Of a stretch of 35,202 nt of DNA, positions 14,407-22,037 are shown one piece after another. Position 1 is the first letter of the stretch. Each line of letters opens with the position of its first letter. A program made the translations under genes and the position numbers. Under the pieces are notes generated by a model. The model saw only the letters and a list, made by a program, of their open reading frames with translations, did not search any database and had not been told where the DNA came from. Where the stretch lies: assembly GCF_010548245.1 (NCBI RefSeq), contig NZ_JAAGLR010000001.1:1-35202 (forward strand), written 5' to 3'. The DNA comes from Streptomyces sp. SID11385. Lineage in GTDB: Bacteria > Actinomycetota > Actinomycetes > Streptomycetales > Streptomycetaceae.

Positions 14407-16190
14407 GCCGACAGCCCGTAGTCGTCGCGCTGGTTGTCCTTCGCGAGGGCTCGTGCGGTGATGGCCTTGGTGGCGTGGGCGGAGGCCGGGCCGATCGTCT
14501 TCGCGTGGGGTTCCTTGTACCAGGGGCGCAGGGTGAGCATGGCAATCCGCAGGCCGGTGGCGAGCAGGAGGGCTTTGCCCTTGGGCAGGGCGCGGATCGC
14601 GTCAGGGGGCAGGATGCGTTCGGTGCGCATGCTCACCGACGTGGACTTGCCGCTTTCGCTGGTGGAGACGGAGGTGGTCTGGACGTCGTGATCCCCGACC
14701 TGCTTGCTGAGCCGGTCGGCGAAGTCCGCGTCGTCGATGCCCGAGCCGACGATCTTGATGGTGGCCGCCGACCAGAGGGCGTCCATCCCGGCCTCGCCCC
14801 AGCAGCGCTGCCCCTGCCGGTAGGACTGCAGGATCGTGATCGGGATGACCCCCCGGCTGCCCAGGTGGCTGTACAAGTCCGGTAGGTCCGAGATTTTGCA
14901 GACGTTCGCGGCTTCGTCGAGGACGCACAGGGCGGGCGGGTCGAGGCGCCCTCCGGAGCGTTCGGCGACGACGACGGCGGCGCGCATGACGGCATCGGCT
15001 GCAGCGGCGATGATCGCGCTCGCTGAGCCTCCGCCGTCCTTGCTCAGCAGGAAGAGGGTGTCTGTGGAGGAGGCGAAGGCGCTGGGCTTGAACTCGGGAA
15101 GGCCCGGGTGGGGAGTGACCCAGGCTGAGACTTCGGGGTCGAGGAGGCAGCTCGCGTATTGGCGGGCGGTCTCGTAAATGCCGTCTCGTGTTTCGACCGC
15201 GCCTGAGACGGTGCCCTGGAGTTGAGCGGCGACCGCGTGGTGGCCGGCATCGGTGAGGAGGTCGACCGGGGTGCGGTCGGCGGGTGAGGCGAGCCAGGCC
15301 AGGGCGTCGGTGACGGGGCGGCGGTGGCTGGCGGCGGCGAGGAAGAGGGCGGCGAGCGTGTTGGCGGCGGCGGTCGACCAGAAGTCGTTGCCGTTCGACT
15401 CGTCCACGCTCGCGGCGACGAAATGACCGGCAAGCCGCTTTGCCCCGGCGAGATCGCGGGCATCGGCGAGGATGTCCCACCACATCTCGCGCGGGTGGTG
15501 TGCGATCTGCTGCGGGTCGAGCGTCCAGGCCGTGCCGACCTCGCTGCGGGCGCCGACCGTGGTCGTGTAGGCGTCGTTCGCCGCTTTGTTGCTTGTGAGG
15601 AGAACGGGGCCGGGGGCGGAGAGGATCGCGGGGATTGCCAAGGCGCTGGTCTTGCCGCTGCGCGGTGCCATGATCGCGACGATCACGTCCTCCCATGAGG
15701 CTCGCACCTCCGTCCGCCCCGGCGAGAGGGCGCCCAGGAGAACGCCCCTGTCGGCGGGAGCGATGTTCTTCGCGCGCAGTGTGCTGAGCGAGGGCCGCAG
15801 ATCGCGGGCCTTGGCCGTGATCTCCTTCCCGAGCAGCGGGGAGAGATCGCCCCTGCGGGCGAGGCCCCTCCTTGCCCCGCCTCGCCACCTGATCCACAGT
15901 GCGATGCCGAGGACGGCGAGGCCGAGAGCCAGCAGGCCGGGGACGATCCGCGCGCCGATCAGGATTTCGGTTGTGGACAGATGCGGCCACGTCTCGGCGG
16001 GGCGAAGCAGCCCGTCGGTCACCTCGAACGGCGTCCAGGGCCCGACCCCGAGGAGGGTGTTGGTCAGGTTTCCGCTGAGCCAGGTCAGGGAGCCGACGCA
16101 GAGCCCGAAGCCGAGTGCGCCGAACAGGAGATACAGGAGCGCGTCCGTCCCGGTGGTGGCCGAGGGCGCGGTAGTGCGTTGTGCGGGCAT
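14403..16190 (-). CDS. VirD4/TraG-type T4SS coupling protein (T4CP) ATPase
   Basis: 595 residues. Two N-terminal membrane segments (about 19-40 and 80-101) anchor it. Walker A is at 175-181 (APRSGKTS), Walker B at 421-427 (LCVLDEAAN), with the SKDGGGSASAIIAA stretch before it. The C-terminal half (LQSYRQGQRCWGEAGMDALW; IVGSGIDDADFADRLSKQVG) is typical of TraG/VirD4 in actinobacteria. VirD4 proteins bind relaxase-DNA and protein substrates and pass them to the secretion channel. This is the only candidate substrate receptor in the window and hence the likely reader of the C-terminal tag. ATG 16190 has only a weak ribosome site. Confidence 0.92.
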   Translation of the reverse strand: MPAQRTTAPSATTGTDALLYLLFGALGFGLCVGSLTWLSGNLTNTLLGVGPWTPFEVTDGLLRPAETWPHLSTTEILIGARIVPGLLALGLAVLGIALWIRWRGGARRGLARRGDLSPLLGKEITAKARDLRPSLSTLRAKNIAPADRGVLLGALSPGRTEVRASWEDVIVAIMAPRSGKTSALAIPAILSAPGPVLLTSNKAANDAYTTTVGARSEVGTAWTLDPQQIAHHPREMWWDILADARDLAGAKRLAGHFVAASVDESNGNDFWSTAAANTLAALFLAAASHRRPVTDALAWLASPADRTPVDLLTDAGHHAVAAQLQGTVSGAVETRDGIYETARQYASCLLDPEVSAWVTPHPGLPEFKPSAFASSTDTLFLLSKDGGGSASAIIAAAADAVMRAAVVVAERSGGRLDPPALCVLDEAANVCKISDLPDLYSHLGSRGVIPITILQSYRQGQRCWGEAGMDALWSAATIKIVGSGIDDADFADRLSKQVGDHDVQTTSVSTSESGKSTSVSMRTERILPPDAIRALPKGKALLLATGLRIAMLTLRPWYKEPHAKTIGPASAHATKAITARALAKDNQRDDYGLSA

Positions 16191-16289
16191 GAAGAGTCCA
16201 GGAGGAGGCGCGGGCGGAGAAGGGCGGAGGGGGCGAGATGCAATCTGCGGTGTGGCATCTGGAACTCCTGGACGAGTGGGGCGGGCTGG

Positions 16290-16964
16290 TCAGCGGGTGT
16301 GGGGCGGGCGGTGCGAAGCAGCGCTCGGTGGGGCTTCGGCCGTCTCGTGCTGTGTAGGTGTCCCGCGTGCGACGACGTTCGGGGACGTGCTCTGCGCGGC
16401 CTGCTGCCTCTTCGTTTCCGTCCGTGTATCGGCGGTGGACGGTGCGGCGTGGGGAGCCGGGGCGCCCATGACGTCGTGAAGCAGTTCCCGCGTCCGCAGC
16501 TCGTAGACCATTTCGTGGTGCCGAGGGTGCGTGCGCTCCTGGGGGCAGGCGGCGACGCCTGCCTCTGCGTCCAGCAGGTACTCCTGAGCCCCTTCCAGCA
16601 TGTTGTGCGCGGCGGCGAGGCGAGTCCACGTCTCGAACGGGGCGTTGGGCGGAACCGGGTTGTCGAAGGAAAGCCGCAGACGTGTCCAGTCCGCTGCTGC
16701 GGCCGTCAGTCCAATCAGTTCCGGCAACACACCCGCCAAGGCGCTGGTGACTTCCTCAAGGATGCTGGCGACCTCTCCCGGCGAGGCGTCCTCGGTCAGC
16801 CGGTGGATCATCCCGCGCACCGAATACGAGTCGGCGCCGGGCGGCGGAATGTAGCGGACCCGCGTATCTTCGTCCGGGCCCGGCACTGCGCCGTGTGCGA
16901 GTTTGATGTTGTGGGACATCGCCGCGCCGATGGCGTCGCCGATGCTGGGGTGGAATTCCGGCAC
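16290..16964 (-). CDS. Helical element protein with tag-like C terminus
   Basis: 224 residues from GTG 16964 (GAGGAG about 10 bases upstream). A GTG at 17090, overlapping the ATP-grasp stop, would add 42 Arg/Pro-rich residues and looks less likely. The central part is helical (GMIHRLTEDASPGEVASILE; LPELIGLTAAAADWTRLRLS; WTRLAAAHNMLEGAQEYLLD). The tail contains RQQAAQSTSP 39 residues from the end, close to RVEAALSTSP in the 23363-24169 product, and ends in basic HRPPHTR. Function unknown. It lies between cargo-like genes and the coupling protein. Confidence 0.7.
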   Translation of the reverse strand: MPEFHPSIGDAIGAAMSHNIKLAHGAVPGPDEDTRVRYIPPPGADSYSVRGMIHRLTEDASPGEVASILEEVTSALAGVLPELIGLTAAAADWTRLRLSFDNPVPPNAPFETWTRLAAAHNMLEGAQEYLLDAEAGVAACPQERTHPRHHEMVYELRTRELLHDVMGAPAPHAAPSTADTRTETKRQQAAQSTSPNVVARGTPTQHETAEAPPSAASHRPPHTR

Positions 16965-17086
16965 TTCTGCTCCTCGGCCTGGGACTGGGACCGGACGGTG
17001 GGCTCGTACGGGTCGCGCCCACCGCCCGTGCTCTCGCTGGTCGCCGCCGGTGGGTCTGGCAGCGCGAGCGCCTGGGTGTAGGGGGT

Positions 17087-18322
17087 TCACCGGGTGACCG
17101 TGAGAGTGAGGTCGTCCGTGAGGGAGGCGAGGCGGGCCCGGGTCTCCTGAGCGGTGTCATCGGTGACGATGAGGAAGCCGACGCGGGCGGTGTCGAGATT
17201 CCCGGCCGGGGGCAGCGCCACCTGTTCGCCGACCTTGCGCAGCCACGTCACCTCGTGAAGCCACGGGCACGTCGCATCCGCGTCGGCGGACAACTCGCGG
17301 GCGGTGAGGACGCCCGAGGCCGGCGGGTAGAGGATCTTGATCGCGGCGGTCGTGTGGGCGGTGCGCGTGAGGTCGGGCTGGCGTCCGCAGGCGACGTCGG
17401 CGGCGATGCGGGGCAGGTCGAGGCCGGTCGCGAGGCGAACGAGCGTGCCGATCCGGTCCCCGCCGATGCGCGCGTTCACCTCGATGATCCTGGGCCCCGT
17501 GGCGGTAAGGCGCATCTCCACGTGCTGGATACCGGAGGTCACCCCGAGCGCCCGTACGGCCTGGATCGCGACGGGCGCGACCTCGGGCAGGAGCGGGTCG
17601 GCGGCATCCACGGTGTGGCCCGTCTCCTCGAAGTACGGGGCGAAGCCGACCTCCTTGCGGGTGACGGCCAGCGCGGTGGTGATGCCCTGGTGGGTGACGC
17701 ACTCGACGGAGACTTCCGGGCCCGCCAGGTATTCCTCGACGAGCACACCGCTGCCCTCCGGGCCCTGCTCACCGGCCCCGGCCGAGGCAAACTCCCAAGC
17801 AACGAGCAGCTCTTCAATGTTGTCGGCGCGGATCACGCCGATGCTCGCAGCGTGGGAGGACGGCTTAAGGACGACGGGGAAGCCGGTACTGAGCGCGGCC
17901 TCACGTGCCTGTTCCAGGCTGGTGACGCGCGTCGAAGTGGCCGAGGGAACGTCGTGCTCGGCGAACAGGCGGCGGCTCCTGGCCTTGTCGCGGCACGCAG
18001 TCATCGCCTCCACCGCGTTGCCGGGCACGCCGAGGCGTTCGACGAGCGCTGCGGTGGGCACGAGCGCGTACTCGTCCCACGTCACCACCCCCGCGACCCG
18101 GTGCCGCTCAGCCAGGGCCAGGCCAGCCGCGACCACCGAGTCGACATCGTGAATGTCGGCGACCTCGTGATCGGCTACCAAGTGGTGCGCCCAGGACGGC
18201 GACTTGGTGTCGATCAGCGCGATGGGATATCCGGCGGCGGCCTGCTCGACGCAGTACCCCCGGTAGACGGGGTCCGTACCCCCGACGACGATCAGCAGCG
18301 GGGATGTGGTCATCTGCGACAC
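17087..18322 (-). CDS. ATP-grasp ligase (carboxylate-amine type)
   Basis: 411 residues from GTG 18322 (GGAGG seven bases upstream; an ATG at 18313 is the alternative). It opens with a nucleotide-binding-like strand (LLIVVGGTDPVYRGYC). ATP-grasp hallmarks: VVLKPSSHAASIG at 150-162, the hinge VLVEEYLAGPEVSVEC at 193-208, a substrate Glu at 269 and the metal/ATP motif IIEVNARIGGDRI at 279-291. Such enzymes activate a carboxylate as acyl-phosphate and join it to an amine; close relatives make dipeptides or amino-acid conjugates. It directly follows an MFS exporter gene (73-base gap), a pairing seen with dipeptide antibiotic systems such as bacilysin BacD/BacE. The substrate cannot be read from the sequence. 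Confidence 0.88.
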   Translation of the reverse strand: MSQMTTSPLLIVVGGTDPVYRGYCVEQAAAGYPIALIDTKSPSWAHHLVADHEVADIHDVDSVVAAGLALAERHRVAGVVTWDEYALVPTAALVERLGVPGNAVEAMTACRDKARSRRLFAEHDVPSATSTRVTSLEQAREAALSTGFPVVLKPSSHAASIGVIRADNIEELLVAWEFASAGAGEQGPEGSGVLVEEYLAGPEVSVECVTHQGITTALAVTRKEVGFAPYFEETGHTVDAADPLLPEVAPVAIQAVRALGVTSGIQHVEMRLTATGPRIIEVNARIGGDRIGTLVRLATGLDLPRIAADVACGRQPDLTRTAHTTAAIKILYPPASGVLTARELSADADATCPWLHEVTWLRKVGEQVALPPAGNLDTARVGFLIVTDDTAQETRARLASLTDDLTLTVTR

Positions 18323-18396
18323 GGGAGAACCTCCAGGTGCACGGAAATCGGGAAGGGAGAGGAAAGGAAGGGGAAGGACGAGGCCCGGGGCACACG

Positions 18397-19677
18397 TCAT
18401 CGCGCGTCCGCCACGTGCTCGGACTCCGACGCGGAGGCACGGGCCCGGTGGCCGGGGAGGTCGTAGGCGCTGCGGTGGCGGCGAAGGCCGGCGAAGCACA
18501 CAGCCAGCGCCGCGCCTTGAAGAATGGCGCAAGCCAGCAGGAGGAGCGGAATGCTGTCGGCGGGGACGAGGGCAATCAGGGCTCCGGCGAGCGGGAGCGG
18601 CAGCAGCACCAGGATGATCGTCACGGCCAGGGTCGAGCCGAACGCCGGAGCGGGGATGGCATGGGCGCGCAGGGTGCGCAGCACCACGGTCATCGCTCCC
18701 TCACCGGCCATGACCGCCGCCACCGCAATCGTGTACGCGGGGAAGGTGGGGGCCAGGGCCGCGCCCAGGCACGCGAGGGTGACGAGGGCGGCCATGCTCG
18801 CGCCCACAGCCCAGATTCCGAAGCGGTCGATGGCCCGGCGGCTGATCCAGATCGCCACCAGGGAGGCCACCGCTGCCGCACTCCAGACCGACCCCACAGC
18901 GGCGGTTGAGTAGTGGAAGTGATGGACGACGGTGATCGGGGCCGAAGCCTGCAGTACGCCGGTGGCGAGATTCGAGGCAGCCAGACCGCCGACCAGCCAC
19001 ACCAGTGCCGGTGTGTGCCGTAGCGTTGTCCACCCCGTGCGCAGGCTGCTCCGCTCCCGGGCGTCGTCCGTCGGGTGAGTGTGCGCCTTCGTCGGAGGGG
19101 TGAGCGTGGTGGCGGTGAGCGCGAGGAGCGCGACCACCACGAGTAGGGCGGTGGGCCCGGCGAGCAGGAGCAGGCCACCGAGCAGTGGTCCGATCAGCAA
19201 TGCGGCCTGGTCGATCCCGGTCTGCGCGGCCTGCACCCGGTGCGCCTGGCTGCCCATATCGCGGCTGGCCTTGGCGCCGAGCGTCTCGATCGCAACGAAG
19301 GAGACCTCGGCCAGCAGCCCGGAGACCGCTCCGAAGACGAGCGTTGCCGCCGTCGAGAACCCGCCTGTGCTCGGAAGGATGAGAAGGACGACCGCGGTCA
19401 CGGCGACGACGAGGGTGCGAGCCGTGTTGGAGACCCGGAAGGCGTGGCCGGCACCCCACCGGTCGACCAGCGATCCGGCGACGGTGAAGGCGGCGATCCT
19501 GGGCACCCATTCGATCAGGAAGGCAAGGCCGGTGAGGACGGTGGAGCCGGTGGTGACGAGCACGAGCAGAGGGACGGCGTATGTGGTCGTGGCGCTGGCC
19601 AGAGCGTCGGCGGCACGCATGAGGTAGGTGCGCGACGGTCCACCGGTCAATGCGTGGGTGACGGACACGGGTGTCAC
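18397..19677 (-). CDS. MFS exporter, 12 membrane segments
   Basis: 426 residues. The GTG at 19677 overlaps the stop of the relaxase-like gene (GTGA). Hydrophobic segments start near residues 22, 45, 80, 103, 150 and 172, then about six more after the central loop (THPTDDARERSS). The loop between segments 2 and 3 holds GSLVDRWGAGHAFRVSN, matching MFS motif A. It resembles the enterobactin-exporter/multidrug branch of MFS, which drives efflux by proton antiport. Coupling to a conjugation gene upstream and an ATP-grasp ligase downstream suggests export of the ligase product. Export of a drug is the alternative. Confidence 0.88.
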   Translation of the reverse strand: MTPVSVTHALTGGPSRTYLMRAADALASATTTYAVPLLVLVTTGSTVLTGLAFLIEWVPRIAAFTVAGSLVDRWGAGHAFRVSNTARTLVVAVTAVVLLILPSTGGFSTAATLVFGAVSGLLAEVSFVAIETLGAKASRDMGSQAHRVQAAQTGIDQAALLIGPLLGGLLLLAGPTALLVVVALLALTATTLTPPTKAHTHPTDDARERSSLRTGWTTLRHTPALVWLVGGLAASNLATGVLQASAPITVVHHFHYSTAAVGSVWSAAAVASLVAIWISRRAIDRFGIWAVGASMAALVTLACLGAALAPTFPAYTIAVAAVMAGEGAMTVVLRTLRAHAIPAPAFGSTLAVTIILVLLPLPLAGALIALVPADSIPLLLLACAILQGAALAVCFAGLRRHRSAYDLPGHRARASASESEHVADAR

Positions 19678-20894
19678 CGGCCCCGGGGGGAGGGCGTGTG
19701 CGCTGTGGGGAAGGGCGCCTGGCTCTGGGCAGTTGTGGCAGAGGGGGATGGGGTAACGCACGCGTCAGCGGCTGAGGGCGAAACGGCGAGGGCAGCCCTC
19801 TGGGAGGCGGGGGGTGGTGCGATGTTGCGCACCACGGTCGCGGCATCGGTGAGTTCCGCCTGGGCTGCGGTCAGGAACTCGGCAGCCGTCTCGAAGCGGT
19901 CGCGCAACTCGAATGACTCGTCGTCCAGCTCTTCCAGCCGAGCCGAAACGGCTTCCAGCGCCTCCCGGACTCGTTCCAGCCCGCCATGCTGGGGGTGAAT
20001 CAGGTGCTCTACTGGGCGGGCGAGGCTCTGCCCGTCCGGCGCGGCCCAGACCTGATCGGTGAGCCGGAGGATTTCACTTCCGGTCTTGTACGGACCGAGC
20101 GGATTGGTCGGGCTGATCTCGGTGGAGGCGTCGAGGGTGGGGTCGAGGCGGACCTCGTAGCGGGCCGCCCGAAGCATCTGGGCCGCATACGTGGCGATGG
20201 CGCGGCTCTCGTCGGCGGGGGTGGTGGAGGCGAGGCGGTGGCGGCGGCCGTGCCAGTCCTGAATCTGCTGGAAGCCCGCGTGCTTGAGGAGGGCGGCGGA
20301 CAGGTCGTCGCTCGCCCCGTGGGCGACGACGCTGCCGCTGATCTCGGCGGAGATGGCTATGGAGGGGGCGGGCATGGGCTTCTCCTGCGGTCGGGGAACG
20401 GGCAGATGGCCCAGGTCCTTGGTGATGCGCCGACACTCGGCCTGAAGGCGGAAGGCGTCGCGGTAGGAGGCGTGGAGACCTCCGTCTTCCCGGGCGACGG
20501 TGGCGACGATGTCCATCCGACGGGGCTGACTTCGCAGGGCCAGCCACCGGCAGGCGTCCGGATCACCCACGGGAGCCAAGCCGGTGGTGTCGACGAGGCG
20601 GCGGGCGACTGCGGCCCACTGCGTGTCGTGCGGGTCCTGATGCCGGGGGTCGGAGCGCACCGAGCACAACCAGACGGGCTCTGGCGGAGCCCGGAGGCCG
20701 AGTCGCTCGATGGGCGCGTCGAGGACCTGAGCGAGGACGGGCGGGGAGAGCGACTCCGCGAACATGGCGAGCGGGGCGCCGTGACCATCGCCGTCGATCA
20801 GGCGTGGGTTGTCGTGGTTGCCGCGCTCGCCTGGGCCAAGCAGGTAGGCGAGCGTATCCACAGTGCTGCGGGCACGGTGCAGAGAGACGAACAA
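19674..20894 (-). CDS. Relaxase-like protein lacking catalytic His residues, fused to an element domain, tagged
   Basis: 406 residues from TTG 20894 (CGAGG eight bases upstream). From there the first 22 residues align with the start of actinobacterial MobA-type relaxases: VDTLAYLLGPGERGNHDNPR corresponds to their L-x-Y-L-x-GPG-x-x-x-x-H-x-x-P. Next, PVWLCSVRS (73-81), where relaxases have WHCS, and RWLALRSQPRRMDIVATV (116-133), where they have RHxDDHIHIVA. All three catalytic or metal-binding His are replaced. At residue 174 an internal ATG (20375) with a perfect AGGAGAA site could start a 233-residue product on its own: a domain also found in the 22563 and 23363 genes, a coiled-coil helix, and the tag-like QRAALAVSPS 42 residues from the end. 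Confidence 0.72.
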   Translation of the reverse strand: MFVSLHRARSTVDTLAYLLGPGERGNHDNPRLIDGDGHGAPLAMFAESLSPPVLAQVLDAPIERLGLRAPPEPVWLCSVRSDPRHQDPHDTQWAAVARRLVDTTGLAPVGDPDACRWLALRSQPRRMDIVATVAREDGGLHASYRDAFRLQAECRRITKDLGHLPVPRPQEKPMPAPSIAISAEISGSVVAHGASDDLSAALLKHAGFQQIQDWHGRRHRLASTTPADESRAIATYAAQMLRAARYEVRLDPTLDASTEISPTNPLGPYKTGSEILRLTDQVWAAPDGQSLARPVEHLIHPQHGGLERVREALEAVSARLEELDDESFELRDRFETAAEFLTAAQAELTDAATVVRNIAPPPASQRAALAVSPSAADACVTPSPSATTAQSQAPFPTAHTPSPRGR

Positions 20895-21327
20895 GGCGAC
20901 GACCTCGGAGGGGTGGCGGGAAAAGAGCCCGGTCGGGCTACCAGAAGGAGAGGTTCCGCGAAATCCGGGATTTGGCCGGGCCGAGAAAGGCTGGTAGTAG
21001 GGACACCGTGACGATGCTCCGTACCAATCAGACTGGGTGACGGCACGACGTGCCACGTCTGCTCAGCGTCCCCAAACCGCCGTGAATCTCAGCGCCCCGA
21101 GAGGACCACTAGATTGGGTCGTTCGACCCGGCCCCTAGCCCGAGGCCATCCGAACCAACTCGGCGCAATTACTGAGACGTCAGCACCAACGGCCGGTGCG
21201 ATGGAGTTCTGCGAATAGTGCCCCGCGGCCGCCCGCGCTCTTCTATGGTCAAGCCAGGCAGGGCTTTTGGGTTCCCTACGCCGTTCCTTCAGTGTGCGCC
21301 AATGTAGGCACTGCAACGGGAGGCGTC
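20895..21327. other. Intergenic region between divergent genes
   Basis: No convincing gene. It holds the repeated upstream motif (20951-21003) for the leftward relaxase-like gene and a small hairpin GGGTCG-TT-CGACCC at 21116-21129. The last 100 bases upstream of the 41-residue ORF contain a possible -10-like TAGGCA at 21305-21310. GC content drops slightly compared with neighbours (AATTACTGAGACG region), typical of a divergent promoter region. Confidence 0.4.
20951..21003 (-). promoter_or_regulatory. Copy of the repeated upstream motif
   Basis: The minus strand reads CCCTACTACCAGCCTTTC, then TCGGCCCGGCCAAATCCCGG and ATTTCGCGG, about 60-110 bases before the relaxase-like start. It shares the core GGCC-S-GGCCAAA-Y-CCCG with 10845-10890 and the CTAC-n-CTT spacing with 5548-5571 and 24231-24282. 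Confidence 0.4.
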
Positions 21328-21453
21328 ATGGGACGCAGGGGCGTTCGCCGTACGAAAGAGGATCCGGACTGGAACCGGCGTTCATTCTTCGCCGCAGTCG
21401 GACGACTGCTACTCGAAATTTACGACCGAGTATGCGAAGAGCTGCGCAGTTGA
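21328..21453 (+). CDS. 41-residue basic ORF on the opposite strand
   Basis: The ATG at 21328 has GGGAGG four to five bases upstream. The product begins MGRRGVRRTKEDPDWNRRSF, then forms an amphipathic helix (AAVGRLLLEIYDRVCEELRS) with a single Cys. It is the only rightward gene between 3.6 and 32.9 kb. A strong terminator follows 88 bases after its stop, which supports real transcription. Too short to assign. It could be a small regulator or a membrane-surface helix peptide. Confidence 0.5.
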   Translation: MGRRGVRRTKEDPDWNRRSFFAAVGRLLLEIYDRVCEELRS

Positions 21454-21540
21454 CAGCCCGGACCCCCTTTCTGACTGTGGACACAGCCATGCGCCGCTAG
21501 GCGCAACACGTCACGGTGATTGCTGGTCACCGGACGTGAC

Positions 21541-21576
21541 GGGCCGCGGTGTTAGCGCACCGCGGCCCGCGCTTTT
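21541..21576 (+). terminator. Strong terminator after the 41-residue ORF
   Basis: Perfect 11-bp stem GGGCCGCGGTG (21541-21551) / CACCGCGGCCC (21558-21568) with a 6-base TTAGCG loop, then GCGC and four T. This is the most canonical terminator in the window. It faces rightwards. Confidence 0.75.
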
Positions 21577-21727
21577 GGTCGGCGCCGTGGGCGGACGACG
21601 CGCAACTGTTCATGGACAGGAGAAGCACCGCGCTAACGGTGGCACTCCTGCGGGCGGGCGAGGCATTGGCGGTTGCCTCGGCCTCCTTCCCTACCCGAAG
21701 TTCCACGTTGTGAGCAGGTCCAGAAGG

Positions 21728-21757
21728 CCGCTCCCCACACGCGCGGGGATGGACCCT
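21728..21757. repeat. Solitary type I-E-like CRISPR repeat
   Basis: The sequence CTCCCCACACGCGCGGGGAT (21731-21750), flanked by G and GGACCC, has the length, stem (CCCC/GGGG with a GC-rich loop) and 3' GGAT-GGACCC end of Streptomyces type I-E repeats. No second copy lies about 61 bases to either side, and no cas gene is in the window, so it is not an array. It is either a relic or a chance or functional look-alike. Confidence 0.45.
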
Positions 21758-21834
21758 GTCTCGGAGGATAGCCAATGACACCAGGCCCTGGGCCGAATTG
21801 CTTAATTCTATGAATCTGCGGGGCGGCAGGTGGG

Positions 21835-21860
21835 GGCAACCCGGAACGTTCCGGGTTGCC
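21835..21860. promoter_or_regulatory. 26-bp perfect palindrome
   Basis: Half-site GGCAACCCGGAAC followed immediately by its exact reverse complement. A perfect dyad without a loop fits a dimeric-repressor operator better than a terminator. As RNA it would still form a hairpin, downstream of the leftward gene ending at 22038. No adjacent promoter can be recognised. Confidence 0.45.
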
Positions 21861-22037
21861 TCCAGCAACTGCGTGGCGTGATTGTCCGTCCAGGTGTTCA
21901 TACGTTCGCATGCCTGGCTGCGGCTGCTTGGGCGCGTAGGCGGGGCGTCCTGTGCGCAAGCTGACATAGGACCCTCGCCCTAGGTAAGGGGTTTCGGCCC
22001 TCTTCACGAAGGGAGAAATGGTAAAGCGCCGTCCTGG

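Larger units (their letters stand above)
21454..22037. other. Gene-free junction region
   Basis: I see no protein gene here. It contains a strong rightward terminator (21541-21576), a single type I-E-like CRISPR repeat (21728-21757) and a 26-bp perfect palindrome (21835-21860). Short reading frames across the CRISPR-like block give peptides such as VHPRACGE, a well-known artefact of translating type I-E repeats. It separates the cargo/relaxase-like block from the T4SS block. Confidence 0.5.

Noticed and set aside
14602-16629. A 675-codon minus-strand frame over the coupling-protein gene
   Set aside because: Composition is almost all Arg/Pro/Gly/His. The overlapping frame has Walker A, Walker B and TraG features.
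16965-17090. N-terminal extension of the 16290 gene from GTG 17090
   Set aside because: The start overlaps the ATP-grasp stop neatly, but the 42 added residues are Arg/Pro-rich shadow-like, and GTG 16964 has the better ribosome site. Kept only as an alternative.
21116-21129. GGGTCG-TT-CGACCC as a tRNA T-arm or attachment site
   Set aside because: No acceptor, D or anticodon arms can be built around it, and no integrase is nearby. It is only a small hairpin.
21728-21860. A CRISPR array
   Set aside because: Only one repeat-like block. No second copy at 55-65 base spacing and no cas gene, so it is reported only as a single repeat.
21527-22007. Short minus-strand ORFs of 146 and 124 codons containing HPRACGE or SPRVWGA-type peptides
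   Set aside because: These peptides are the known artefact of translating type I-E CRISPR repeats. No other coding sign.
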